The position numbers and the translations under genes are program-made. Positions 47,601 through 58,964 of a stretch of 64,000 nucleotides of DNA are shown here, piece by piece. Source of the DNA: Punica granatum (taxonomy: Eukaryota > Streptophyta > Magnoliopsida > Myrtales > Lythraceae); NCBI RefSeq assembly GCF_007655135.1, contig NC_045131.1, forward strand, positions 18,584,001 to 18,648,000, given 5' to 3'. The number at the start of each line of letters is the position of its first letter. The stretch's first letter is position 1. The notes under the pieces were generated by a model. The model had not been told where the DNA came from and did no database searches. It was given only the letters and a program-made list of their open reading frames with translations.

Positions 47601-50600
47601 CCCAGTCGGGTCAGTTCCGCTCAGTCGGTTCTGTTTTCTGCTAGCTAACCCCGAACGCAACTGGCCCCGCACGAAAATTCCATCCTGATCAACCGGTACA
47701 GCCCCGACAAGCCAGACTGCCAGTCGGGTCTACCAGTCGACCCGACTGCACCGGTTCGGGTCTGATCGTTCCAGCCGAGTCTCCCGACTCCCTTTGCCAC
47801 TTCTCCTACTCTTTCCTCGTGTTCCGAGGCTATGTAAAATTTCTCTATGACTTAAATGGGTCTAGGTCTCCGATTTCCGCTTATTATGGGTTGATAAATT
47901 GTTAATACACATGTTGCACGTAAACTAGGGTCTTCATGCGATTCCATGCACTACCATGCAATTTCACGCACGTTTACTCTCTGTATTATATCCGTATGAC
48001 GTATAAATGCATGTATCATGATGGGAAACGGCTTGGATCGAGATAGGAGAGACCCCTTGGCCACGGTAGAGTCATGGGAGCCCACGGTCTAGTCCCAAGG
48101 GTGGGACCCGTGAACTCCCTTGACTTACCCGAGACTAGGACGGTCTCTTTTCCCCGAAACTAGCCGTTCCCATGCCTTTGTCATCGATTTCCACGTGTAA
48201 TGTGTTAACATGACGGAAAAAAACTTAAGTCGGGGTTGAAGAGGTCGCCTTGACCCGTGTAAGCCATGGAAACTCACGGTTATTCCCCATGGGAGGTGGC
48301 CGAGAGTTTCCTTGGACCACACGGGTCCAAGGAGCTCTCTTTCGTCCCGAAATTAGTCGGTTCCCGTATTTATTTTATTTTATTTTATTTTATTTCGTTG
48401 TTGCATGAGCCGACGCCGTTTTATCGATTCCCTTTAAATACGATATTTGCGTTTGCATTATGTGCTTGTTTGCGCACCCAAGATCATGGCGGCATCGGCT
48501 TTATAGAATGTGTGTTATTATCATGTTTGACGTTTTACGCATGCAAGAAACGGTCAAAACCGATTCTTGGAATTGATTGTAATCACAATTTTCATTTAAT
48601 CATTGGTTTCATGTTAATTCGTATGTTAGGTACGTTAATATCGAACAATTATTTCATTGATCCATAACAGTTGAGGTTCGCAGTCTCAATCATTAAACCA
48701 CTTCACAAACGGGAAACAGGACGTACCATTCGGCTAAACGAACCACTCGGCCTAAGTAATTGGATAAATCGAATATCAACTCATAAACGCGTCGACGAAT
48801 CACTAAACGGTGAGAGTGCCCTTTTAAAATTCACAATTTCAAAACATCGAGACACATAACACGAATAGAATTAGTGTCTAGGGAGCACTCGTGCGCTATG
48901 ACTCGAGTCAAGGCCCGATTTGAGGAGGCTCATGTCTAAGTGCGCAAGTCCTCTTTGGACCTCTTCGTGTCATGCGATCCCAACTTCCACATACACGCTC
49001 TACACGTTTTACCGTTCAAAGGGCATGACCATCATTTCGTGATTCGCCGACATTCTAGGCGTTAGGGAGACCGAAACACCTCGATCTATGGACGAAAAAG
49101 GGCAACCCGTTCGGGTGCGAGTTTCATTCGTACGGCCCATTCCGTTCACTTTCGGCGTTTCTATCTTCCTATCGTAGATTCGGTGGTGAACCTTTTTATT
49201 TTAGTTGCAAAAGACGAAGAACCGGATTAATCATGTACTTAACTTAAACAAACATTAGATAATGGATAGGTGGAATATTAGATTCCAATATAGAGTCAAG
49301 ATACGAGTTTGGTTAATTCGGTGAAACCGCAGTGTCATCTCACTGAATAAGGATTCTAAAACAAATTCACACATGTAATCGGCTTAGAACCATATTCTAG
49401 CCCACCATCTATGTTTGCCTAGGCTAGACACATTGTTTGCAAATCAACCCCGGTCGATAACTAATTAAATCACGTACATTCGACTTAATACACACCTTGT
49501 CTGTATTCACCTACGTTTGTTAGTTGTTATCTGTTTTCCATCAGTTTTATCAGTTTTCTTCTGTTTTCCATTTGCTTTTGCTGATTTGTTGCGGTTCGGG
49601 TCCGAGCCCATAGGTTACGTGTTGCACGGGGTCCAACGCCCCAAATCACCGAACACGAGGTCCAACGCCTCCTAACTCACTGAGTGCGTGCAACCCGAGT
49701 TCGGAATGGGATCTAGCCTCGAGTCACCATCACACTCCAAATATGGCCTATGTGGAAGGCAATTTGGATTGGATGTGTGAAACGTGTTTAGATATCACCC
49801 GGGAGCTCGATCGGTCCAACGGTTACAGTGGGAACTAATCGGTTCTCCTGCAAACCGTCGGTTCGATTGGACCCGACCCCCGGCTCTTTGAGCCCGCGTT
49901 GCCTTAATTTATTTATCGGTCATTCAAAACACACGGTGAGCCGGAGCGGAATATTGGCCCAATGCAAACCGATCGGGATCCATTTACTTATTCAGTTACA
50001 CTTTGTAATTATTCGAGAGAACATCGCGAGGATTTTATTTGTATATTCATTCATTCACTTGTAAGGATCCCCGATCGGCGAGCGAGAGGTCCGAGTGTCG
50101 AACCGGTCAAGTTGGTCTATTGTCACCAAGAGATGAGTAAGCTCGAATACTCGCGGTCTCGGTTCGCGCAGGGAATCGACCATCACGGTTCGATGAACTG
50201 TAACGATAAGATAGTGAACCGATTCCTCGACACACAAGTCTACTCATCTTTCGGATCCTTGGCCCAACTCGATTGATTCACCGGCTTTACGGTGTCAAAA
50301 CGGGCGAGTCAAGTGCAACCCTAAATCACGCGGTAAATAAAATAAAACGGCAAGCTTAGCAAACTAGAGTACTGAAAGGGCGTGCGGGATATAGGCCCGC
50401 ACGTAATAGAACCCCCGAATTCGGAATCCTCGGTTCCGTATGACCATTGCCTTAGCATTTAGGTGTACCCCGTACCCTTAGACTCGGGTAACTTGCCGGC
50501 CCTCGACCTCCGGGTCGTAAAATGACAAGTGGCGACTCCTTCTCACGTGCGTCTGTTGCGCGTCCCTGGGAAGGTGGACTCCCCCAAGCCGCGTTGCATA

Positions 50601-50647
50601 GGCTTCGCGCATGCGTGCCCCGACGAGATGAAATTCGGGTGCGCACA
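44682..50647 (+). repeat. LTR C (5966 bp), right end of the array
   Basis: Has a PPT on its left but CTCGA and foreign sequence on its right, so it is a terminal 3' LTR. It is nearly identical to LTR B throughout. The main differences are a ~90-115 bp deletion near 47653 and one extra TTTTA unit (48368-48395). TATA is at 46204 and the U5 hairpin at 50381-50403. Confidence 0.92.
46204..46209 (+). promoter_or_regulatory. TATA box of LTR C
   Basis: TATAAG 1.52 kb from the LTR start, in the same context as LTR B. Confidence 0.6.
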
Positions 50648-51150
50648 CTCGACAATCGACACACATCCTCCAAGTCCCATCTTTCTTTGGAACAAGTAGA
50701 ACAGGGACAACGGATGGGCTCATACTTTCTCGAACATGTCCTTTGGCCAATAGCTCCTCAACTTGCCTTTCAAGTTCTTTAGCTTCTTCCGTACTACTTC
50801 GGCAGGCTGGTCGGTTTGGAATAGGAGCTCCTGGAATAAGATCAATCTGATGCTCAATCCCTCTTATTGGTGGTAGTCCCGGTGGCATTTCTTCGGGAAA
50901 GACATCTTCGCATTCCTGCAAGAGAGAAATAGCAACACTAGGCAAAGTAGAGTCAAGGTCAGAAATAGTAAGATAGACCTCCTTGTATAAGAACAAGATC
51001 ATTGGTCTATTATCCTTACAAGTACCCTTGAGCTCTCTTTCTTTTGCATAAAAACTCAATTTCCTCTCCTTTTTTTCTGAACTCTCCATCTTTTCACTCT
51101 TGTTTTTCACATTCTCTCCACTTTCTTTTCTCTCAAGATCACTCTCTCTC
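50648..51150 (-). pseudogene. Start of Ty3/gypsy reverse transcriptase with upstream linker (truncated)
   Basis: On the minus strand a lysine/glutamate-rich linker is followed by a stretch typical of gypsy RT N-termini: FPEEMPPGLPPIRGIEHQID, then VPVLLVPKKDGTWRMCVDCR. It is cut by LTR C right after the VDCR motif, before the catalytic aspartates. The frame joins the upstream protease frame only through a frameshift in a GA-rich run near 51142-51154. The apparent continuation of the open frame into 50478-50647 is LTR sequence and not part of the protein. Confidence 0.88.
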
Positions 51151-51651
51151 TTTTTGTTTTTCAGTCACTTTCTCACTCTTCTCACTAAGAGACCTTTTAA
51201 TTCGAATCTGATCCTCAAACACCTGAGTCGGTGTCAAGGGTACAAGTGTTACTTTCTTCCCGTCTTTTACAACTGAATATCAGTTCCTATACCCATCATG
51301 TACCACTCTCCTGTCGAACTGCCATGGTCTCCCAATCAACATATGGCTAGCACTCATTGATACAACATCACAAAGAACCTCATCCCGGTACTTTCCAATA
51401 CATAAAGACACAAGAACCTGTTTATTTACCTTCACTTCACCGCATTCATTCAGCCACTGGAGTTTGTACGGCTTGGGATGTTTTTTGGTATGCAAACTGA
51501 GCTTGTCTACCATCAACTCGCTGGCCAAATTCACGCAACTTCCTCCGTCAACAATCAACCCACACACACGATCCTTCACATGGCAACGAGTGTAGAAGAT
51601 ATTCTCCCTTTGCACCTCATCACCATCCTCTCTAATTTGAACATGTAGGGC
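51151..51651 (-). pseudogene. Retropepsin-like aspartic protease of the minus-strand element
   Basis: The open part (51280-51615) contains IVDGGSCVNLAS, the active-site loop with DGGS in place of the usual D(S/T)G, and later HMLIGRPWQFDR, the ILLGRPW-type second motif. A TGA at about 51280 interrupts it just after HDGYRN. Another TGA near 51652 separates it from the gag part. The family would cut the Gag-Pol polyprotein; this copy cannot give a continuous product. Confidence 0.85.
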
Positions 51652-52010
51652 TCACATGATAACCAAGGCTTGACCTTCAACCGCATGCTCGACGTCACTA
51701 GCATCTTCGAGTGGATGCATGGAATCACTATCTTCTTCTTCCTCAGTCTCGATATCCCCATTCTCCATCATAATCATGGTCCGCTTGTTCGGACATTGGG
51801 AAGCAATGTGACCCGAGCCCAAACAACGAAAACATTTGATATCAAGATTTCTTTGAGGTTCAGAAGAAGTTTTACCCTTATCCTTGTTGTTGGCTTGGGT
51901 CTTGGAGGTGTCTCCCTTTGGCTTATAATCAGTCTTCTCGTCCGGTTTCGAAGAATAACCTTGAGCTTTTAAGTGAAAATGAGCCAAAGCCTGTATAAGC
52001 CCAATGTTGC
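51652..52010 (-). pseudogene. C-terminal gag fragment with CCHC zinc knuckle
   Basis: Minus-strand frame with the nucleic-acid-binding knuckle CFRCLGSGHIASQC (CX2CX4HX4C) at about 51790-51834, preceded by a lysine-rich low-complexity stretch and followed by an acidic stretch (ETEEEEDSDS). The start of gag is missing because LTR D abuts at 52011. The frame ends at a TGA where gag and protease should be continuous. Confidence 0.85.
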
Positions 52011-53359
52011 TGTCAGCACCCCATTTTGGCCCACCGGCTTCCCACACGAGAATCCCCGATCAAAGCCCGGGTTAATATTCGTGACCCGGCAATCAGAGGC
52101 AAATAGGCGGGCACGGAGTCATGAACAATGGGAGAAGAGCTGGGTCACTGAGAAGAGCTGGGTCACTGAGAAAAGCAAAGGAAAGCTTTCGGAAGAACGA
52201 ACGGACAAAGAACCCCGAAAAACGGCAGAGCTGGCACTGTGGCACTATTCATCACTGAGTCACCGAAGCACCAAAAGGTGCCCAATATGAGGCTCCAAAA
52301 ATCCCTCTCAGTGCCAAAATGACTAATGACACGTTCGGACGCATTTCCGGGACCTCCTGCTTAAGCCGGGACACCCCGATCCCCCACGGACGCCTTTTCT
52401 GACAGAGCTCCCGGGGTTCGCTCCATTGACAAGCAAACGGCCCCTCAAAACGGGCCTATAGGCACCCAGGGACCACCAGGGCCGGGGAACAAGTTTCAGA
52501 CAACCTTCTGGAACTCGGCTCGGTCTCCCGTAGTACGTTTCAGTGGTCACGAACGCCTCCCGGCGAGCCTTCGGGCATTTCCACGAAAAGCAGAGACCAC
52601 GGCGATCTCTGAGTACCTCACGATAATCTCCGAGCACCTCAAGGCGTTCAGGGCACACTGAGAAGATCCCGGTCAAAATCCCTAGGCCTTCCCGGGCCAA
52701 CGGTCCCCGACCGAGGACAACGGGACAACGATCCCCCACGGGGCAAAAGGGTCGCCGAAACGAATGCAAGAATGCACAAAGATCAATCGGGGATCAAGGG
52801 ACGCTGAATTCCACTCCGAACGTCCGAACAGGGCAAAAACGACTCCCGAGGCGCCGAACCGCCCGAACGTCCGTTCACGCGACGCATGGCGATATTAGAT
52901 TCATCCAAATCTTCGTCTTTCAAGCATTCCAAATCTTCAAATTAATCGGACATCGGAGGTCGGACGCGAGCTCAATCAAGTCTCAAGCGTTTGCCGGCTT
53001 TTCTCCTAATCGGATGGGACCCACAGCCTAGCCAAGCCAAGCCATCAAGCCACGGCTCAACCCAAGCCACGGCTCAACCCTCGGCTCAGATTGGACAGCC
53101 CAAGCCGTGGCTCAAGCCTCTCCCACCGTCGGCTCCAACACACCCCCACCACACATTTGAATTTTCCTCCCATCCATCACCTCCCTCCATCCATCCATCA
53201 CTTCCTATCACATCCTATCACACCCATCACTCCTTCCTTTCCTTTCCCCACACTCTACATGACACTTTCCCCACCCTAATCCTCCTTGGAATTTTCAGCA
53301 GCCCACTTAGGGCCCCCAACCCGCAATTAACTTCCTCTAACAGAACCATTAGAGCCTCC

Positions 53360-53365
53360 TATAAG
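53360..53365 (+). promoter_or_regulatory. TATA box of LTR D
   Basis: TATAAG 1.35 kb from the LTR start, followed by CT-rich sequence with TCTCTCTCAAG. This is the presumed promoter of E4 genomic RNA. Confidence 0.6.
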
Positions 53366-56300
53366 TTCCCAAGCATCATTAGTTCTAATCACTTCCTCAA
53401 CTCCACTCTCTCTCAAGCCAATCTCTCTCAAGAACTCTCTCAAACCTCAGCCCATCCCCTCACTTCCGTCCACCCCTTGCCAAGGCCGAAGCCGGCCAAA
53501 ACCGTCGGAAAACCACCCGGTATTCCGGTAACCACCCGACCCGACTTAAACCAAAAATCACCAAACTCCCTAGCCTACATATTCTCCACCCCCTAAGTCC
53601 ATTTCCGGGCTTAGATTCTCCATTTGAGGCCTCCATCATCGTGTTCCAGCCGTGAAAACATTCGGGTCCCGAGATCTCCCTAGCCGCGCACCGAGCAAGC
53701 CACGCGTGCCATTTCCTCCCACGGCTTCGGAGAGTCGTGCCATCACGTTCAAAGGGCTCCTCACAACCCTCACCCTCTCTCGTGAAGAGGTGGTCACGAT
53801 CCGAGGGCTGATCCACCGTGCACGACCTCCGTTCTATCGTTTTTTCACTCACCGGCTTTTCTGTGATTATACCCGCACTTTCTCTCACATTTTCGGGTAC
53901 ATTCAGGCCTTGGCACGCTCGGGTCTGCCCGTGCACACCTAGATCCGCCTCTTAGGAGTCCAACGAGCCCGACCTTGCACCGTGCCGTGCCCGGAGCTCG
54001 CGTGCCAAGCCATTCTCTCGAGACTGCCGCGGCTGCCCACTTACGAGTCCCTCACCCGTAGCCACCCATCCGAGTCTAGCGACTCCCACGGCCACGTCCC
54101 CGACTCCTCTCCTCGTACACCGAGGTTAGGTAACGTTCTTCCGCAACATAGGAGGGTTAGGATCTTCGATCTTTACGTACATGAGGTGTTTATGCACTTT
54201 AGAGGTTTGGAACGTATGAAAGTTTGCATTTTTCTTCCGGATCTATGTTCCCATGCACTCACATGCAACGTACGTCCATTATGCCCCTATACATGACTAT
54301 GCCGTGCTTGTATGATGTCCGAACTTGCGTGCCATGACGGGAAACGGCTCGAATCCGGATGGGAGAGGCCCCCTTTAGCCACGGATGAGCCTCGGGACTC
54401 ACGGCCGAATCTCTAAGGAGAGACCCGTGAGCTCCCTTGGTCTACCCGGGGCAAGGGCGGCCTCCTCCTTCCCGAATCGGGGCCGAAGGAATTTTCCCGA
54501 CCCGCATGAGCCGCGGAAGCTCACGGCCCTCCTTGGGAAAAGGTGGCCGAGAGCTTCCTCGGACCATTCGGGTCCGGGGAACTTTCTTCAGCCTCGAAAT
54601 GGATCGATTCCCGTGCTTTATTCGTTTTATTATCATTTGAGTCAATGCCGTCTTTGTTGTTTTCCGTTTAAATATCTCATTTGTGCATATTTGTATGACT
54701 TTATGCGATTATGGTCACGGTGATATCGAAATGAGTAAAACATGTGTTATTTACGCGCTTGACGCAGTGGGCATGCAAGGGAGGGCCTGAATTGATGTGG
54801 GATACCACCCGTGACCCAAGGCGGGTCAAGGGGGCCTCTCGCCCTAATCCTTCGGAAAAGGGCCGAGCGCTCCTTGACCCCTCCCGGGACTAGGGTGGTC
54901 TCCTCCGTCGCTTCGCGTTCGATCCTTGGAATTGAGTGTATTCGTATCCGTGTCCCGTCGCTAGACGTGTGTTAATCTCATGATAAATGAATGGATTTCG
55001 GATCATTACCCATTAAACCGATGATGACCGTAATAAAGAGCAATAAACATCGAATAATTTCACAAACGGGATAAGCGGGACGTGTTACTCGGTTAATTAA
55101 GTCACTTGGACTAAATAATTGGATAAATTGATTATTAATTCGTAAACGCATCGATGATTCACGGAACGGCGAGAACGCCCTTTTCCACCAAAATTCACAA
55201 TTTCAAAATACCGAGACGCATTACACGAGTAGAATTAACGTCTAGCGAGTACTCACGTGCCATGACTTGAGTCCGGGCCCAATTTGAGGCGGCCCAAGTC
55301 GGGGCACGAGAGTCTTCCTTGGACTCCTTCGTGTGATGCGATCTCCAATTTATACACGAACATTACACTTTTATTATCCAAGGGCACAATCGTCATTCCG
55401 TGATCCACCGATACCCTAGGCTTTAGGGAGTCGGAAACATCTAGAGCTATGAACGAGAAAGGACAACCCGTTCGGGTGCGAGTTTCATTCGCGTGGTCCA
55501 TTTCGTTCGTTTTCGGTGTTTCTTTCTTTCTATCATAGATTCGGTGGGGAGTATTTTATTTCCGTTACAAAACACGAACAATCGGATTAATCGTACATTC
55601 GACTTAATCAAACACTAGATAATGGATAGGCGGAATGATAGATTCCATTTTAGAGTCAAGACCCGAGTTGGGCTAATTCGGTGAAGCCACAGTGACACTT
55701 AACTGAATAAGCGTCTTAAAAACGAACACACACATGTAATCGGCTTAGAACCCCATCCCAATCCGCCACTTATGCTTGCCTAGGATAGATACGTTGTTTG
55801 TTAAATCAACCCCGGCTAATAACTGATTAAATCACGTACATTCGGCCTAATACACAATTCGTTTGTATTCACTGACACTTATCAGTTGTTATCAGTTGTT
55901 GTCTGTATTGTGTCAGTTTTATCAGTTTTCTTCTGTTTCGTCTTTGCATATGATGATTTATCGCGATTCGGGCCTGAACCTATAGGTTACGTGTTGCACG
56001 GGGCCTAACGCCCCCCAATTCACCGAGCACGAGGTCCAACGCCTCTTCATTCACCAAGCGCGTGCAACCCGAGTGCAGAATGGGATCTAACCTCGAGTCA
56101 CCATCGCACTCCAAACATGGCCTATGTGGAAGGCAATTTGGATTGGATGCGTGAAACGCGTTTAGATATCACCCGGGAGCTCGATCGGTCCAACGGTTAC
56201 AGTGGGAACTAATCGGTTCTCCTGCAAACCGTCGGTTCGATTGGACCCGACCCCCGGCTCTCTGAGCCCGCGTTGCCTTAATTTATTTATCGGTCATTCA

Positions 56301-56756
56301 AAAAACACACGGTGAGCCGGAGCGGAATATTGGCCCATGTAAACCGATCGGGATCCATTTATTTCATTCAGTTGTATTCTGCAATTATTCGAGGGAACAT
56401 TGTGAGAATTTTATTTGTATATTCAATCATTCATTTGTAAGGATCCCCGATCGGCGAGCGAGAGGTCCGAGTGTAGAATTGGTTAAGTTGGTCTATCATC
56501 ACCAAAGGATGAGTAAGCTCGAATATTCGCGGTCTCGGTTCGCGCAGGGAATCGACCATCACGGTTCGATGAACTGTAACGCTAAGATAGCGAACCAATT
56601 CCTTGACTCACAAGCCTACTCATCCTTCGGATTCTTGGCCCAACTCAATCGATTCATCGATTTTACGGTGTCAAAATGGGCGAGTCAAGTGCGACCCTAA
56701 ATCACGCGGTAAATAAACAAAAATGGCAAGCCTAGCAAGTTAGAGTACCGAAAGGG

Positions 56757-56779
56757 CGTGCGGGATATAGGCCCGCACG
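56757..56779 (+). other. Invariant U5 hairpin, LTR D
   Basis: CGTGCGGG/CCCGCACG, identical to the copies in the non-autonomous elements. Confidence 0.75.
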
Positions 56780-57026
56780 TAATAGAACCCCCGAATTCGG
56801 AATTTTCGGTTCCGTATGACCATTGCCTTAGCATTTAGGTGTACCCCGTACCCCTAGACCCGGGTAACTTGCCGGCCCTCGACCTTCGGGTAGTAAAATG
56901 GCAAGTGGCGACTCCTTCTCACGTGCGTCCGTCGCACGTCCCCGGGAAGGTGGACACTCCCAAGCCGCGTTTGCTTAGGCGCGCGCATGCGTGCCCCGAC
57001 GAGATTAAATTCGGGTGCGCACAGCT

Positions 57027-57045
57027 TGGCGACTCCGCTGGGGAC
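57027..57045 (+). other. PBS of E4
   Basis: TGGCGACTCCGCTGGGGAC, three bases after the LTR end. It is identical to the E3 site and one base from the AB/BC sites, so all could share the same tRNA primer. Confidence 0.82.
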
Positions 57046-57629
57046 TTAGAGGGTTCGGGCTCGTTCCCGCTTGTTTGTTTGCTTGTCTATTTACCGCTTT
57101 CCGCATTTCCCGCTTATCTACTTTACGCATCTTATTTCCCGCACATGCATTGCACATCATACTAGATTCTTAGAGACCTTGTCCGACATCCCACGGGCAC
57201 CAATATAGGAAGCTAGGTTAGTCAGAGGTTCCGAGTAAGGGAACGGATCGAGTCGGCTATGCCACCGAACCGACCCCCAAAGATCCTCGCTCGATTTCAA
57301 GGAATTCACACCCTTGAGTCGGGAGCCCCCATCCCTAGTTAGCGGTTCTCCCAGTAGCACCGAAAACCATGCATACACAGGGACCGTCATGCTGGACCAA
57401 TTTTTACCTTCATGCCGTCAACCGACCCCAAGTCGAGTCCTTGAGTCAGCCCGTAGTTTTTTTAGGACGGGCATTTTTGTTGTTTTTATAAGAAAGAGCG
57501 ATGTATACTGTAAAGAACACAACTATAGTTTATCTTTCCGCACTGCATACCTTTTTTCGAAAAACCTAGGACATTACATTGATTTGATCCTAAAAATGTT
57601 AAGCCGACATCTCCCCCATCTAGGTAAGG
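57046..57629 (+). other. 5' leader of E4 between PBS and ORF1
   Basis: About 580 bp, alignable with 9578-10140, 21622-22184 and 37034-37568 of the non-autonomous elements (for example CCACCGAACCG and GATCCTCGCTCGATTTCAAG). It ends in GGTAAGG just before the ORF1 ATG, which also reads as a splice donor (GT at 57624). An overlapping frame at 57314-57664 has no recognisable content. Confidence 0.6.
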
Positions 57630-58964
57630 ATGGATCGCTCGCATCCCTGTCTCAGACTCGATGACGTCATCATGCCATCCGCGGACATTACTCGCCTCTG
57701 GAACACATTCCGCCCAGTTGACCGTGCATTCCTTCGGCTCATCATAGGAGACTTGCCATTACTCGCTGATTCCCCCATTGACTGGACCCTACTTGAAGCT
57801 GCTATTAGTTATTGGGACATTCAGCGGGCTGTATTCAGTTTTCAGGGGTCAGAGCTGGCTCCTACAGTAGAGGAGTACGCGGTGCTCATTCAGCGACCCG
57901 CGCCGGCCTTCGACATCGTGGTGCCCAACCAGTTCGCCACAATACAGAGTAGACTCGCCATCCTCTTAGATCTCCGCGACGAAGAAATTCGTCTTGAACT
58001 TCAACATGGGCGGGAGCATAGCATTAGGACCGCATGGCTCATAGACTTCATACATGCTCGTTCTCTCAATGCCAGGGAGGAATCATACCAGCGTGACGCC
58101 TGTCACGGGTTCCTCTTGCTCATCTTCGGGACCATCCTGTTCCCCCACTCGTCGAATCTCATAGACGGGGCACTGGCCCAAGTCGTCCTCCAAGTGGTAG
58201 GGGGCCATAGTTATGTAGAAGCCGTCTTGGCTGAGACCATTCGGTCTCTTGACTATGTACGAGAGGTTCGACGTGGTAAAATGAGAGGAGCTCCGCATCT
58301 TCTTCAGATTTGGCTCCTCGGACACATCAGGCCATTCTGTTCATCACATCCCTTTTCCCGCATCACTGACAAGCGTTCGCTCATCGCTCGCCTACTTCAA
58401 GTGTTTCGGCCCTCCGATCGCGACTACACTGACTGGATCCAGTTCTTCAAGAGACTCACCCCGGCACAGTTTTCGTGGGCTGCTCGCTGGAATCTCGGTG
58501 GTCCCATGACCATTGGATGTCCTACAATCATAGGACTCCCGCTGATCAGTCACTTAGGGAGCACACTTGTTTTCCCAGCCCGAGTCATCAGACAACTTGG
58601 CGGCTTACAGGATATTCCTAGGGAGGCAGATCGCACTCCCCACCGCTTCACGTGGACGGATATTGTAACTTTACTTCCAGATAGAGTTCTGCGGATTAGA
58701 GAAGTTCAACATCTATGGAACACGCGCACCGTTCAAGAGCTCTATTTCCCGGGGCACCCTACCGACGACGAACGAGCTTTCTCAACTACCGTAGCATATG
58801 TGGCGCAATTCCATCCGCAGGGACTCACACCCATTCGTCGACGACGTTTGCCACGGATTCCCCGCACACTGCATGCAGACGTTCCAGACGCGGAGAGCTC
58901 AGTCCAAGGAGTCATGCACACAGAGTTGCAGTCCATCAAAGAAGAGAGATCGACTCCGTTGTGA
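57630..58964 (+). CDS. ORF1: plant-mobile-domain / DUF7745-like protein of the element
   Basis: 444 codons on the element's coding strand, upstream of gag. Near residues 30-100 it shows FRLIIGDLP-like helices, then ISYWDIQRAVFSF and ELAPTVEEYAVLI, the (L/A)TPTLEEY-type signature of plant-mobile-domain and DUF7745 proteins that are often carried by plant retrotransposons. The rest is mostly helical, with a basic stretch (RRRRLPRIPR) near 405-415. ATG at 57630 is the first in frame; 57675 (MPSADITRL) is an alternative. The frame ends at TGA 58962, where a frameshift in a GA run near 58940 cuts off a charged tail that continues to about 59010. Function in the element is unknown; no catalytic motif is visible. 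Confidence 0.8.
   Translation: MDRSHPCLRLDDVIMPSADITRLWNTFRPVDRAFLRLIIGDLPLLADSPIDWTLLEAAISYWDIQRAVFSFQGSELAPTVEEYAVLIQRPAPAFDIVVPNQFATIQSRLAILLDLRDEEIRLELQHGREHSIRTAWLIDFIHARSLNAREESYQRDACHGFLLLIFGTILFPHSSNLIDGALAQVVLQVVGGHSYVEAVLAETIRSLDYVREVRRGKMRGAPHLLQIWLLGHIRPFCSSHPFSRITDKRSLIARLLQVFRPSDRDYTDWIQFFKRLTPAQFSWAARWNLGGPMTIGCPTIIGLPLISHLGSTLVFPARVIRQLGGLQDIPREADRTPHRFTWTDIVTLLPDRVLRIREVQHLWNTRTVQELYFPGHPTDDERAFSTTVAYVAQFHPQGLTPIRRRRLPRIPRTLHADVPDAESSVQGVMHTELQSIKEERSTPL

Larger units (their letters stand above)
50648..52010 (-). mobile_element. Fragment of an unrelated Ty3/gypsy element (gag-protease-RT), minus strand
   Basis: A 1363-bp piece lying exactly between the end of LTR C and the start of LTR D. 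Read on the minus strand it runs gag zinc knuckle, aspartic protease, then the start of RT, in normal order and spacing. It is a different lineage from the surrounding Tat/Ogre-like elements: shorter linkers, a CX2CX4HX4C knuckle and a different RT N-terminus. Both neighbours appear to have inserted into it, so the rest of this element should lie left of the array and right of E4. At least two in-frame stops and one frameshift show that it was already inactive or has decayed since. Confidence 0.9.
52011..57023 (+). repeat. LTR D, 5' LTR of E4 (5013 bp)
   Basis: TGTCAGCACC...GTGCGCACA followed by the PBS. Closest to the solo LTR at 25056. It has an 18-bp tandem duplication GAGAAGAGCTGGGTCACT (52132-52149 and 52150-52167), AAGCCACGGCTC-type repeats (about 53030-53120), TATA at 53360, a single intra-LTR repeat block and the U5 hairpin (56757-56779). 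No supported genes; the 201-codon frame at 52991-53596 is not shared in frame with the solo LTR. Confidence 0.9.

Noticed and set aside
50478..51110. Single minus-strand ORF of 210 codons
   Set aside because: Only 50648-51110 is RT-related. The remainder is LTR C sequence read in reverse, so the ORF is a junction artefact.
53991..54723. Host gene in the LTR D region (several 100-codon frames)
   Set aside because: The region aligns with the solo LTR and other family LTRs, and no frame is shared or has domain content.
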